Positions 50,210-58,246 of a DNA stretch of 64,000 nt are shown here, in pieces. The position numbers were made by a program, and so were the translations under genes. The number at the start of each line of letters is the position of its first letter. The stretch's first letter is position 1. The notes below the pieces were generated by a model. It searched no databases. It saw only the letters and a program-made list of their open reading frames with translations, and was not told the DNA's origin. This stretch comes from Salinisphaeraceae bacterium (GTDB lineage Bacteria; Pseudomonadota; Gammaproteobacteria; Nevskiales; Salinisphaeraceae), in assembly GCA_002683405.1 (NCBI GenBank), contig NYTH01000006.1:1-64000 (forward strand), written 5' to 3'.

Positions 50210-51361
50210 TCAGGGTGCCACACCGCGCGGCAGCTTCTGTCGCGCGATGATCAGTTTCATGATCTGCGCGGTGCCATCGCCGATTTCCAGGCCCATGACA
50301 TCGCGCAGGCGCTGCTGGTGGGGGTAGTCGTCGGAGTAGCCGGCGTGGCCATGGGTGAGCAGGCACTGGTGGATGACCTCAAAAGCGGTCTTGGGAGCCA
50401 GGTACTTGGCCATGGCGGCTTCCTGGGTGTGCGGCAGGCCGGCGTCGCGCAGGCTCAGTGTCTTGTAGCAGAGCAAACGCGCGGCTTCCAGCCGGGCCTC
50501 GGCGTCCGCCAGTTCGAAGCTCACGCCCTGGTGGCGGGCCAGCGGCTGGCCGAACGCCTGGCGCTCGGCGGTATAGGCCCAGGTCTCGTCCAGCGAGGCC
50601 CGTGCCGGGCCCACAACCTGCAAGCCGATAAGCGCGCGGCTGTAGTCGAAGCCCTGCATGACTTCCTTGAAGCCCTGGCCTTCCGGACCGAGTCGGTAAT
50701 CCGCGGGAACGCGCACCCCGTCGAAGAACAGCGACCCGCGTCCCACCGCCCCCGAGCCCACATCATGGAAGACGGTCTTACGCACGTTCGGATCGTCGAG
50801 TGGCACCAGCAGCGCAGTCATCCCGCCCGCGCCCGATCCGGGTGCCCCCGTGCGGGCGAACAGCACGATGGCATCAGCCTGAGTGCAGGCTGAAATCGAG
50901 GTTTTCTCGCCGCTGATAACGTAATGATTACCGTCCGCTTCGGCTGTTACCCGCGCCTGGCTGGCATCGGAGCCGGCGTGCGGCTCGGTCAGCCCGAGCG
51001 CGACCAGGCTCTCGCCGCGGCAAATGCGCCCCACCCATTCGCGGGCCAGGTCGGTATCGGCGTTGCCGGCGATTATCTTGCCGCAGAGCGAGCCGAGCAG
51101 TTGCGCGTAAGCCACGTTGAGGTCGGCCGCGGCTATGGCTTCCATGACGATTCCGCTGGCCACGCCGGGCAACCCCGCGCCGCCCAGGTCCTCGGGCAAT
51201 TCCGGGGCAATCAGCCCCAGACGCCCCATCTCGCGGGTCAGCTCGGCATCCAGGCAAGCGTCTTGCTCGCGACGGGCATATCCGGGCGCGACTCGTTCAG
51301 TTGCAAAACGGCGGGCGGTTTCTCCGACGCTTGCCAATTCGTCGCTGATTACAAAATTCAT
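50210..51361 (-). CDS. Acyl-CoA dehydrogenase, cyclohexanecarboxyl-CoA dehydrogenase-like
   Basis: This 383-residue flavoenzyme has ALGLTEPHAGSDASQARV and HGHAGYSDDYPHQQRLRDVMG. Its catalytic loop reads EIGDGTAQIMKLIIARQ, with Asp where most short-chain enzymes have Glu. An Asp base and an overall similar sequence are associated with alicyclic acyl-CoA dehydrogenases of the AliB/BadJ kind, from recollection of those families. It is the first gene of the minus-strand operon and is divergent from a BadH-like SDR across 142 bp. Saturated cyclic or alpha-branched acyl-CoAs are the suggested substrates. Confidence 0.82.
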   Translation of the reverse strand: MNFVISDELASVGETARRFATERVAPGYARREQDACLDAELTREMGRLGLIAPELPEDLGGAGLPGVASGIVMEAIAAADLNVAYAQLLGSLCGKIIAGNADTDLAREWVGRICRGESLVALGLTEPHAGSDASQARVTAEADGNHYVISGEKTSISACTQADAIVLFARTGAPGSGAGGMTALLVPLDDPNVRKTVFHDVGSGAVGRGSLFFDGVRVPADYRLGPEGQGFKEVMQGFDYSRALIGLQVVGPARASLDETWAYTAERQAFGQPLARHQGVSFELADAEARLEAARLLCYKTLSLRDAGLPHTQEAAMAKYLAPKTAFEVIHQCLLTHGHAGYSDDYPHQQRLRDVMGLEIGDGTAQIMKLIIARQKLPRGVAP

Positions 51362-51382
51362 TTCGCTGCACCGGTTCCACAG

Positions 51383-51400
51383 TTATTGACCAATGGGTTA
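51383..51400. promoter_or_regulatory. Candidate operator in the divergent AliB-like/BadH-like gap
   Basis: Read on the minus strand, TAACCCATTGGTCA is followed by ATAA, matching the dyad TGAYC-N4-GGTCA-ATAA at 25365 and 32209. On the plus strand TTGACC here could also serve as a -35 for the 51504 operon. It lies 22 bp upstream of the acyl-CoA dehydrogenase start. Confidence 0.4.
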
Positions 51401-51503
51401 TTATCGAAGATACCCTAGTTGTCCGCGTTTGAACATGGGGCGGTAAGCTGGTCTTGAAAACGAATCACGACATTAGACGGGTCATCAGTTCAAGAGGTAA
51501 TAC

Positions 51504-52250
51504 ATGGTGGATATGCAGGATCGCGTCGCCCTGGTAACAGGCGGCGGCAGCGGGATCGGGCGGGCGATCGTGGAGCGGCTTGCCGGCCGCGGCGCGACGC
51601 TCGCGGTGGTGGATGTCAATGAACAGGGCGCGGAGCAGGCGGCCGGTGCCGCGGGTGGCGACAGCGCCGCGTTCGTGACGGATGTCGCGGATTTCGCGGC
51701 GGTGACTTCCATGGTGGAGGCGGTGAAGGCGCGCTACGGCCGCATTGACGTGCTGGTCAACTGTGCCGGCTGGGACAAGATCGAGCCCTTTCTCGACAAT
51801 GAACCCGCGCTCTGGGACAAAGTGATCGGTATCAATCTCTATGGCGTGATTCATACCTGTCACAAGGTATTGCCGATCATGGCGGAGCAGGGCTATGGGC
51901 GGGTGGTCAACATCGGCTCGGATGCGGGTCGTGTGGGCTCCTCGGGCGAAGCAGTGTACTCGGCTACCAAGGGCGGCATTATCGCCATGAGCAAGACTCT
52001 GGCCCGCGAGATGGCGCGCTACAAGATCACCATTAATACCGTGTGCCCCGGCCCCTCGGATACGCCGCTGTTCGAGCAGATTGCAGGATATAACCCCAAG
52101 ATCGTCGAGGCACTGAAGAAGGCAATACCGTTCCGTCGCCTGGGTACGCCTGACGACCTGGCCGGTGCGGTCGCCTTTTTCGCCTCGGATGAAGCCGCCT
52201 TCGTCACCGGCCAGACCCTGTCCGTTTCGGGCGGGCTGACCATGGCATGA
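51504..52250 (+). CDS. SDR similar to 2-hydroxycyclohexanecarboxyl-CoA dehydrogenase (BadH)
   Basis: This 248-residue SDR has ALVTGGGSGIGRAIVERL, VDVNEQ (NAD-type Asp), VLVNCAGWDKIEPF, VNIGSDAGRVGSSGEAVY, Tyr-Lys in YSATKGGIIA and GQTLSVSGGLTMA. AGWD, SDAxRVGSSGEAVY and LSVSGGLTM are the segments I recall as characteristic of BadH in Rhodopseudomonas, which oxidises 2-hydroxycyclohexane-1-carboxyl-CoA to the ketone. AAGAGGTAATAC precedes the ATG. It opens the plus-strand operon. The similarity is the strongest clue to ring-acid catabolism here, but other 3-hydroxyacyl-CoAs are possible. Confidence 0.82.
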   Translation: MVDMQDRVALVTGGGSGIGRAIVERLAGRGATLAVVDVNEQGAEQAAGAAGGDSAAFVTDVADFAAVTSMVEAVKARYGRIDVLVNCAGWDKIEPFLDNEPALWDKVIGINLYGVIHTCHKVLPIMAEQGYGRVVNIGSDAGRVGSSGEAVYSATKGGIIAMSKTLAREMARYKITINTVCPGPSDTPLFEQIAGYNPKIVEALKKAIPFRRLGTPDDLAGAVAFFASDEAAFVTGQTLSVSGGLTMA

Positions 52251-52269
52251 TCCAAAGGGGTAACAGAAC

Positions 52270-52749
52270 ATGTATGGCGATGACGTGCGTCAGAGTCTGC
52301 CGCAGGGGAACGATACGGGCCCCCATATATGGGCCGAGTCGACATTTTTCACCTGGATGGGCCTGGAAATAGTTGAAGCAAGGAACGATTACGCCAAATT
52401 ACGGCTGCCGGTGCAGCCCCATCACCGAGGCGGCGGCGGCACGGCTGCGGTCAACGGCGGGGTGTTGTCCTACATGCTGGATGGTGTCATGGGCGTGGCC
52501 GTGCATTCGGGCAACCCGCCGGATATCGGCGGCCAGGTCACGCTGACGCTGAACCTGGAATTTCTCGACATGGCTACCGCGGATACGGAAATCCTCTGCG
52601 AGGCCGAGGTTATTCGGCGCGGCGGCAGCACGGTGTTCGTGGACGGCCGGGTATACAACAACCAGGGGCGGGTGGCCTGTCGGGGCCACGGCATCTACCG
52701 CCTGTTTCGCCGGCCTCCGTCCGGTAACAGCAATCAGGAAACAAGCTAA
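52270..52749 (+). CDS. PaaI-family hotdog thioesterase
   Basis: This 159-residue hotdog protein has VNGGVLSYMLDGVMGVAV in place of the usual HGG, with the acidic Asp on the central helix, and typical strands VTLTLNLEFLDMATADTEI. It would hydrolyse an acyl-CoA or act as a non-catalytic binder. The start is preceded by AAAGGGGTAAC. It overlaps the following crotonase-like gene (TAATG), so the two are coupled. Confidence 0.82.
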   Translation: MYGDDVRQSLPQGNDTGPHIWAESTFFTWMGLEIVEARNDYAKLRLPVQPHHRGGGGTAAVNGGVLSYMLDGVMGVAVHSGNPPDIGGQVTLTLNLEFLDMATADTEILCEAEVIRRGGSTVFVDGRVYNNQGRVACRGHGIYRLFRRPPSGNSNQETS

Positions 52750-53558
52750 TGACACAGAAATATCAGGGCTACAAACGGCTCAAGTTCGATTACCCCGAGG
52801 AACGCATCCTCAGAATCACCATCAACAACCCGGACCGCCTCAATGCGCTGGATGCCGATGGTCATCGCGAGCTCACTTACGTTTGGGAGGAGGTCAACAA
52901 GGACCGCGACATCAGCGCCGTGGTGCTCACCGGCGAAGGTAAGGCCTTCTCCGCCGGCGGTGACTTCGACATGATCGAAAACATCATGGACGACCCCAAG
53001 ACGCGTTTGGAAACCTGGCGCGAGGCCAAGGATCTGGTCTACAACATCCTCAACTGCGGCAAACCCATTGTGTCTGCCATCAACGGCGCGGCGGTGGGCG
53101 CGGGGCTGGTGGCCGCACTATGTGCGGATGTCCCCATCGCCGCTAGAGGCGCCAAACTGGTGGATGGTCATACCCGGCTGGGTGTAGCCGCCGGCGACCA
53201 TGCGGTAATCATCTGGCCGCTGCTCTGTGGCATGGCAAAGGCGAAATACTATCTGATGACCTGCGACCCGCTTACCGGCGAGGAGGCCGAGCGTATTGGC
53301 CTGGTCGCCAAGGTGGCCGATGCCGACAAGGTCATGGACGAAGCCCTGGACGTCGCGCGCCGGCTGGCTAACGGGCCGCCCGCGGCCATACGTTTTACCA
53401 AGTATGCGCTCAACAACGTGTTGCGCATGCTCGGGCCATCATTTGATGCTTCGACCGCCCTGGAGATGATCGGATTCTCCGGCGACGAGCCACGCGAGGG
53501 CGTGGCCGCGCACAAGGAAAAACGCGAACCGCGTTGGGATCAGGACTGCCCCATCTAA
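52749..53558 (+). CDS. Crotonase-superfamily protein lacking both hydratase glutamates
   Basis: This 269-residue protein has the crotonase fold and oxyanion hole (GKAFSAGGDFDMIENI, INGAAVGAGLVAALCADV). The first catalytic Glu of hydratases is replaced (GAGLVAA instead of GGGCELA). The second region reads LVDGHTRLGVAAGDHA instead of PEIxxGxxPGxGG. It is therefore not an ordinary enoyl-CoA hydratase. Related sequences are widely annotated as hydratases without proof. Hydrolase or C-C bond-cleaving activity, as in BadI and MenB relatives, is possible. The neighbouring BadH-like SDR would make the beta-keto ring substrate such an enzyme needs. Confidence 0.82.
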   Translation: MTQKYQGYKRLKFDYPEERILRITINNPDRLNALDADGHRELTYVWEEVNKDRDISAVVLTGEGKAFSAGGDFDMIENIMDDPKTRLETWREAKDLVYNILNCGKPIVSAINGAAVGAGLVAALCADVPIAARGAKLVDGHTRLGVAAGDHAVIIWPLLCGMAKAKYYLMTCDPLTGEEAERIGLVAKVADADKVMDEALDVARRLANGPPAAIRFTKYALNNVLRMLGPSFDASTALEMIGFSGDEPREGVAAHKEKREPRWDQDCPI

Positions 53559-53586
53559 GGCGATTGATCGCCTAGCGAGATTGCTC

Positions 53587-55239
53587 ATGATTCTGCACGA
53601 CCAAGCCCTTATTCGTGAATACACGCAAGCCGGTTACTGGGGTCAGCGAACGCTGATCGACGAGTTCCGGGAGCAGGCGTCGGCGCACCGCGACCGGCTG
53701 GCGGTCGTGGACCCGCCGGACCGCGAGCAGCTGCTGGGTACCAAGCCACGGGAGAAGACCTGGGCGCAGATCGCGGGGGCCGTGGAAGCCGTGGCGGCCC
53801 GGCTGCAGGATATGGGCCTGGAAAAGGATGAGGTGGTGATCTTCCAGGCGCCCAATGTCTGGGAGCTACTGGTGCTTTACTTCGCCGTGGGCCGCATCGG
53901 CGGTATCCCGTCGCCGCTGCCAATGCAGTGGCGCCAGCATGAACTGGGGCACGTGGCCGGCACCACGGGTGCACGCTTCTATATTGCCGCCGACAATTTC
54001 AGGGGAATGAATTACCTGGATCTTGTGGACAAACTCGAGGACGACCATCGCATCGAGCACCGTATTCCCCTTACCCGGATCAGCGAATGGACGGATAAGC
54101 CCGGCGACGCTGGCCTGCCACGCGACGTGGTGATCGATGCAAACGACGTGTTTACCCTGTGCTGGACTTCCGGCACCGAATCGCTGCCCAAGGGTACGCC
54201 GCTGACGCATAACAACTGGTTCTTTCAGGCTGACCGCGTTCTGGGGCTGGTTGACGTGCGCGATGGCGACCGCCTGTTATGCGTGGCACCAGTGGTCAAC
54301 ATGACCGGCGTCGGCGCGATGCTTTTGCCCTGGGTGTTCAAGGCGGCTACGCTCCTGTTGCACCACCCCCTGAACATGGAGTTGCTGCTGCAGCAGCTTA
54401 CCGACGCCGAGCCCCAGTACAGTATTCTGGTGCCGGCCATGCTCAACATGCTGGTCAAGCTGCCGAATGTGGACTCACTGGATCTGAGCCATATACGGAC
54501 CGTAACCACCGGATCGGCGCCGCCCTCGGCATTCGCGCTGGAGGAATTCAAGCGGCGCTGGGGAATCGAGATTACCAATCTCTGGGGCCAGAACGAGGGC
54601 ACGGCGCTGGTGGCGGGTCCGCACGACGTGCCCGAGTTGAACAAGCGCGTGGACCACATGCCCTGGTGGGGACGCGAGGCGGTCGATTGGCCCTCGGCCA
54701 TACCCGGCGTGCGGGTGAAGATTGTGGGCGACAACGGCGAGAGCCTGACCGAACCCGGGGCCGTGGGCGAGTTGGCATACCGCGGGCCGAATCTTTTTCC
54801 CGGCTATTTCAGGCGGCCGGACGTCAACGAAAAATCCTTTGATAAAGAGGGTTTTTTCTTTACTGGCGACAACTTCAAGATTCTGGACGAGCGCTTTGTC
54901 AGCTTCTTTGATCGCAAGAAGGACATCATCATCCGGGGCGGGTTCAATATCAGCGCCGCTGAAATTGAGAATCTGGCCCAGGCCCCCCCGCGAGTGGGCG
55001 ATGCGGCCGCCATTGCCGTGCCGGACGAAGTGATGGGCGAAAAGGTCTGCCTGTGCGTGGTTGCCAAACCCGGTGAGCAAACGCCAGGGCTGGAGGACCT
55101 CACAGCCTGGATGCGCGAGCAGGGGGTGGCCAGTTACAAGCTGCCGGAGTACCTGCGCCTGGTGGATACCATTCCGCGCAACCCCGTGGGCAAGATACTC
55201 AAACGCGATCTGCGTCAGCAGGGCGCCGATGGCAGTTGA
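53587..55239 (+). CDS. Acyl-CoA synthetase (AMP-forming), cyclohexanecarboxylate-CoA ligase-like
   Basis: This 550-residue enzyme activates a carboxylic acid with ATP and CoA. Motif I is LCWTSGTESLPKGTPLTHNN, the A5-like motif is NLWGQNEGTAL (in place of YGxTE), and the hinge region is FFTGDNFKILDERFVSFFDRKKD. The final catalytic Lys is in NPVGKILKRDLR. The N-terminus (REYTQAGYWGQRTLIDEF) recalls AliA-type cyclohexanecarboxylate ligases. The ATG was preferred to a TTG two codons upstream. It follows the crotonase-like gene by 28 bp. It probably activates the acid that feeds the surrounding CoA pathway. Confidence 0.87.
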   Translation: MILHDQALIREYTQAGYWGQRTLIDEFREQASAHRDRLAVVDPPDREQLLGTKPREKTWAQIAGAVEAVAARLQDMGLEKDEVVIFQAPNVWELLVLYFAVGRIGGIPSPLPMQWRQHELGHVAGTTGARFYIAADNFRGMNYLDLVDKLEDDHRIEHRIPLTRISEWTDKPGDAGLPRDVVIDANDVFTLCWTSGTESLPKGTPLTHNNWFFQADRVLGLVDVRDGDRLLCVAPVVNMTGVGAMLLPWVFKAATLLLHHPLNMELLLQQLTDAEPQYSILVPAMLNMLVKLPNVDSLDLSHIRTVTTGSAPPSAFALEEFKRRWGIEITNLWGQNEGTALVAGPHDVPELNKRVDHMPWWGREAVDWPSAIPGVRVKIVGDNGESLTEPGAVGELAYRGPNLFPGYFRRPDVNEKSFDKEGFFFTGDNFKILDERFVSFFDRKKDIIIRGGFNISAAEIENLAQAPPRVGDAAAIAVPDEVMGEKVCLCVVAKPGEQTPGLEDLTAWMREQGVASYKLPEYLRLVDTIPRNPVGKILKRDLRQQGADGS

Positions 55240-55289
55240 TACTCCGCGGTCGGCGCCGCTTGTCGACAGCGGCTCCATGGTCGGCGGTG

Positions 55290-56093
55290 ATGCGTAGCTG
55301 GCTGTTCGTGCCGGGCAGCCATGGCGCACGCATCGCCAAGGCACTGGATAGCGCTGCCGACGCCGTTATTATTGACTGGGAGGATGGGGTCGCGCCGGCC
55401 GACAAGGCTGCGGCCCGCACGACCACCGCTGCCGCGCTCTCAGCGCTTTCCTCGCGGCGACCATGGCTGCGCATCAATGCGCACGGCGATTGGCATGCAG
55501 ATGATCTCGCCGCGGCGCGCGAGTTGCCCCTGGCTGGTCTGGTCCTGCCAAAGGCCGAATCGTCCGAGTTCTGTACGCGCCTGGCGGCGGCGGGGTGGCC
55601 CCTGCTACTTCTGATAGAAACCCCGCTGGGCGTGGAGCGCGCGTTCGATCTGGCCTGTCTGCCTGGTGTCGACTGGCTGGGTTTCGGCAGTCTGGACTAT
55701 CTGGCCGCGATTCAGGGCGAGTACAGCGTCACGGGGGATACGTTGAATTACGCGCGATCGCGGCTGATCAATGCCGCGCGTGCCGCGGGGCTCAGCGGCG
55801 TGGTAGATGGCGCTTTTGTCGAATATCGGGACATCGAGGGTCTGCGCGCCGAGGCCGATCTTGCCCGCAGGCTGGGCTTCGATGGCAAGCTGCTGATTCA
55901 TCCGGGGCAGATCGCGCCGGTGCATGCAGCGCTGGCTCCGAGCGCATCTGACCGGGATTGGGCGCGCCGGTTACTGGATGCCTGGGAGGCCAGCGGTGCC
56001 GGTGGCGTGATTTCCCTGGACGGCCGCATGATCGACGCGCCGCTGGTGGCGGCGGCAAGGACCATATTGCTGCGCGCAGGCGAGCCGCGCTAG
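55290..56093 (+). CDS. HpcH/HpaI-CitE-family lyase (malyl/citramalyl-CoA lyase-like)
   Basis: This 267-residue TIM-barrel protein resembles CitE-like lyases. Recognisable parts are RSWLFVPGSHGARIAKAL, the metal-binding DAVIIDWEDGVAPADK, RINAHGDWH, the Glu in LLLIETPLGVERA and GFDGKLLIHPGQIAPVHAAL. These enzymes cleave or form beta-hydroxyacyl-CoA esters such as malyl-, methylmalyl- or citramalyl-CoA. The inner ATG was chosen because it begins the conserved RSxLFVPG segment; a longer version from a TTG at 55236 is possible. Its stop overlaps the stop of the convergent DUF35 gene. Confidence 0.85.
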   Translation: MRSWLFVPGSHGARIAKALDSAADAVIIDWEDGVAPADKAAARTTTAAALSALSSRRPWLRINAHGDWHADDLAAARELPLAGLVLPKAESSEFCTRLAAAGWPLLLLIETPLGVERAFDLACLPGVDWLGFGSLDYLAAIQGEYSVTGDTLNYARSRLINAARAAGLSGVVDGAFVEYRDIEGLRAEADLARRLGFDGKLLIHPGQIAPVHAALAPSASDRDWARRLLDAWEASGAGGVISLDGRMIDAPLVAAARTILLRAGEPR

Positions 56094-56515
56094 CGCGCCA
56101 CGGGTCGGAAGAACGGGAGCTTGCCACCACTGCGCAGGGGCTTGAATTCTACCTCCATGGGCATGCCGAGTTCGAGTTCGCGGTAATCCAGGCCCGTCAG
56201 GCCAGCCGCCATGCGCAGCTCTTCCTCCATTTCCACAACGAGTACCGCGTAGGGAAAGACCGTTTCGAACTCCGGCGACATGGGCATGTGACACACGGTC
56301 CAGGAATATACCGTGCCGCGGCCGCTGGACTCGCGCCAGCCCCAGGCCGGTGAGCCGCAATGGGCGCACATGTAACGGGGCACATGCCGCCAGGTGCCGC
56401 ATTCCAGGCAGCATTGAAAGGCGAGCACGCCTTGCGCGCAGTGATCCCAGAACTGCTGGTCGAGATAATGCTGTGAGGTGGGTGCGGGCGCGGGGTTGGG
56501 CAGGTTGTCGCTCAT
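56090..56515 (-). CDS. DUF35 zinc-ribbon/OB-fold acyl-CoA-binding protein
   Basis: This 141-residue protein has an N-terminal helix (SQHYLDQQFWDHCAQG) and a rubredoxin-like zinc ribbon CLECGTWRHVPRYMCAHCG (CxxC-x12-CxxC). An OB fold follows (GTVYSWTVCHMP, FPYAVLVVEMEEELRMAAGL). DUF35 proteins partner thiolase-like enzymes. In steroid side-chain catabolism the Ltp2-ChsH2(DUF35) pair is an aldolase. Here it directly follows a thiolase-like gene by 20 bp, the expected partner. No enzyme activity of its own is expected. Confidence 0.88.
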   Translation of the reverse strand: MSDNLPNPAPAPTSQHYLDQQFWDHCAQGVLAFQCCLECGTWRHVPRYMCAHCGSPAWGWRESSGRGTVYSWTVCHMPMSPEFETVFPYAVLVVEMEEELRMAAGLTGLDYRELELGMPMEVEFKPLRSGGKLPFFRPVAR

Positions 56516-56535
56516 GATTATTACTTCGCAAATGT

Positions 56536-57717
56536 TTATCGCCGCAGAATTGCAAGGCTGCCATCGCCGAAATCGCCCCAGCCGGTCACCACGCCGATCT
56601 CGGCGTCGGCAACCTGCATTTCGCCGGCGTCGCCGCGCAACTGGCGAACGGCTTCCACGACGTGATTCAGCCCCCATACGTGGGCCTGCGAGAGCAACCC
56701 GCCGTGTGTATTGAGAGGATATTTCCCTCCGATTTCCAGATTGCCATCGGCCACCAGGGCCTCCACGTCGCCGCGCTCGCACAGGCCCAGAGCCTCGAGC
56801 TGAAGCAGGACCACATAGGTAAAACAGTCGTAAACCTGGAGAAAGTCCAGGTCAGTGGGTTTGATGCCGGCCATTGCAAAGGCCTTGGGTGCCGAGTTGT
56901 TCAGGCCGATATGGAACATGTCGGGCCGGTTGGCAATATCGTCCGCCGGATAGGGATGGCCCTCGGCGGCTGCGAGAATGCGCACCGGGCGGTGTGGCAG
57001 GTCGGCCGCGTGCTCGGCCGAGGTCACCACCACCGCGCAAGCGCCGTCGGTTTCCAGGCAGCAGTCGAACAGGCGGAATGGCTCGGAAATCATGCGCGAG
57101 TTCAGGTAGGCCTGCATATCCATGGGCTGTCCCCGGGTGACCGCCCGGGCGTTGTGCTGAGCGTGCCGGCGGCAGGCCAGGGCCACCGCGCCGGTGGCCT
57201 GGTCGCTGATACCGTAGGTGAGCTTGTGCCGCATGGCGATCCAGGCGTACATCTGCACCGGGGACGCAGCGCCATAGGGGGCGTAGTAATTGGTGAGCGT
57301 GCGCTCCATGGCTGCCAGCGAAATCGTTTCCTGATGCTTTATGCCTGGCTTGGGCCGCAGGGCAGTAAAGCCGTTCCAGCCCACCATGATCACCACGTTG
57401 CGTGCAATACCGCTGGCTACCGCCAGGGCCGCACTCTGCAAGGCGGTAACCGGGCTGGCGCCGCCCATGTGGATGCCCACGGTATAGCGTATATCGCGTA
57501 TCCCCAGATTAGCGGCCACCTCCTCGGCCGTTATGAGTACCGGTGGCAGAACGATACCGTCGATGTCGCCTGGTTGCAGTCCGGCGTCGGCGACGGCCGT
57601 GCGGGTGGCTTCGATCATGGCCTCGGCCGAGGGCCGACCCGCGCCGCGCACGTACTCGGTTTCGCCGATGCCGACGACGGCGGCCCGGTCACGAAAATCG
57701 ACTGGATACTTGCTCAC
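56536..57717 (-). CDS. Thiolase-superfamily protein (SCP-x/Ltp-like lipid-transfer thiolase)
   Basis: This 393-residue thiolase-fold protein begins [18 protein letters not shown] and contains [56 protein letters not shown] and [22 protein letters not shown]. It follows the SCP-x/Ltp branch rather than classical thiolases. With a DUF35 partner it may be a retro-aldolase like Ltp2, or a true thiolase. The GTG start is preceded by CAGGAGTATTC and gives the standard N-terminus. It lies between the MaoC and DUF35 genes. Confidence 0.87.
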   Translation of the reverse strand: MSKYPVDFRDRAAVVGIGETEYVRGAGRPSAEAMIEATRTAVADAGLQPGDIDGIVLPPVLITAEEVAANLGIRDIRYTVGIHMGGASPVTALQSAALAVASGIARNVVIMVGWNGFTALRPKPGIKHQETISLAAMERTLTNYYAPYGAASPVQMYAWIAMRHKLTYGISDQATGAVALACRRHAQHNARAVTRGQPMDMQAYLNSRMISEPFRLFDCCLETDGACAVVVTSAEHAADLPHRPVRILAAAEGHPYPADDIANRPDMFHIGLNNSAPKAFAMAGIKPTDLDFLQVYDCFTYVVLLQLEALGLCERGDVEALVADGNLEIGGKYPLNTHGGLLSQAHVWGLNHVVEAVRQLRGDAGEMQVADAEIGVVTGWGDFGDGSLAILRR

Positions 57718-57751
57718 GAATACTCCTGGAAAAACGCGAAATGATGAAAAC

Positions 57752-58246
57752 TCATGACCGGGGGGCCGGCCCCGGCGGTTGCCGCGCCTGGGCGTATGCC
57801 CGCCGCTGAACCAGCACGGCACGCTCGAGCTCGAGTACCACGGTGCCATCCTCGGTATAACCGAGCGTAAGTACCCGCACGATGCCGTGTTCCGGCCGCG
57901 AACGTGATGCTCGTACCTCCAGTACCTCGCTCTGTGCGTACAGTGTCTGCCCTTCGAACAGGGGGTGGGGCAAGCTGATTCTTTCCCAACCCAGGTTCAC
58001 GCCGTTGCGGGAAATGTCGGCCACCGACAGACCGGTGACCACGGACAGCGTGAGGCAGGAATTCACCAGGGGCTGCCCGAAGTCGGTGCTGGCCGCGTAA
58101 TGATGGTCGAAATGCACCGGGTTGGGATTGCAGGTAAGCAGGGTGAACCAGCTGTTGTCAGCGCTGCTGATGGTTCGCCCCTGCGCGTGACGCACGACTT
58201 GTCCGGGCTCGAAATCTTCGAAACAGGGTCCGTCGTTCCGGCTCAT
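57752..58246 (-). CDS. MaoC-family hydratase (mesaconyl/itaconyl-CoA hydratase-like)
   Basis: This 164-residue hotdog hydratase opens [19 protein letters not shown] and has [19 protein letters not shown], with the catalytic Asn/His region. [19 protein letters not shown] follows. The layout matches the MaoC group that includes mesaconyl- and itaconyl-CoA hydratases. ATG 58246 was chosen because it overlaps the CaiB stop by ATGA. Together with the CaiB and CitE-like genes it could form a C5 branched-dicarboxylate route; with the thiolase/DUF35 pair it could act in side-chain aldol cleavage. The sequence does not decide between them. Confidence 0.87.
   Translation of the reverse strand: MSRNDGPCFEDFEPGQVVRHAQGRTISSADNSWFTLLTCNPNPVHFDHHYAASTDFGQPLVNSCLTLSVVTGLSVADISRNGVNLGWERISLPHPLFEGQTLYAQSEVLEVRASRSRPEHGIVRVLTLGYTEDGTVVLELERAVLVQRRAYAQARQPPGPAPRS

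Noticed and set aside
55236-55289. N-terminal extension of the CitE-like lyase from a TTG codon
   Set aside because: It is Arg-rich and not conserved-looking, while ATG 55290 begins the standard RSWLFVPGS segment.
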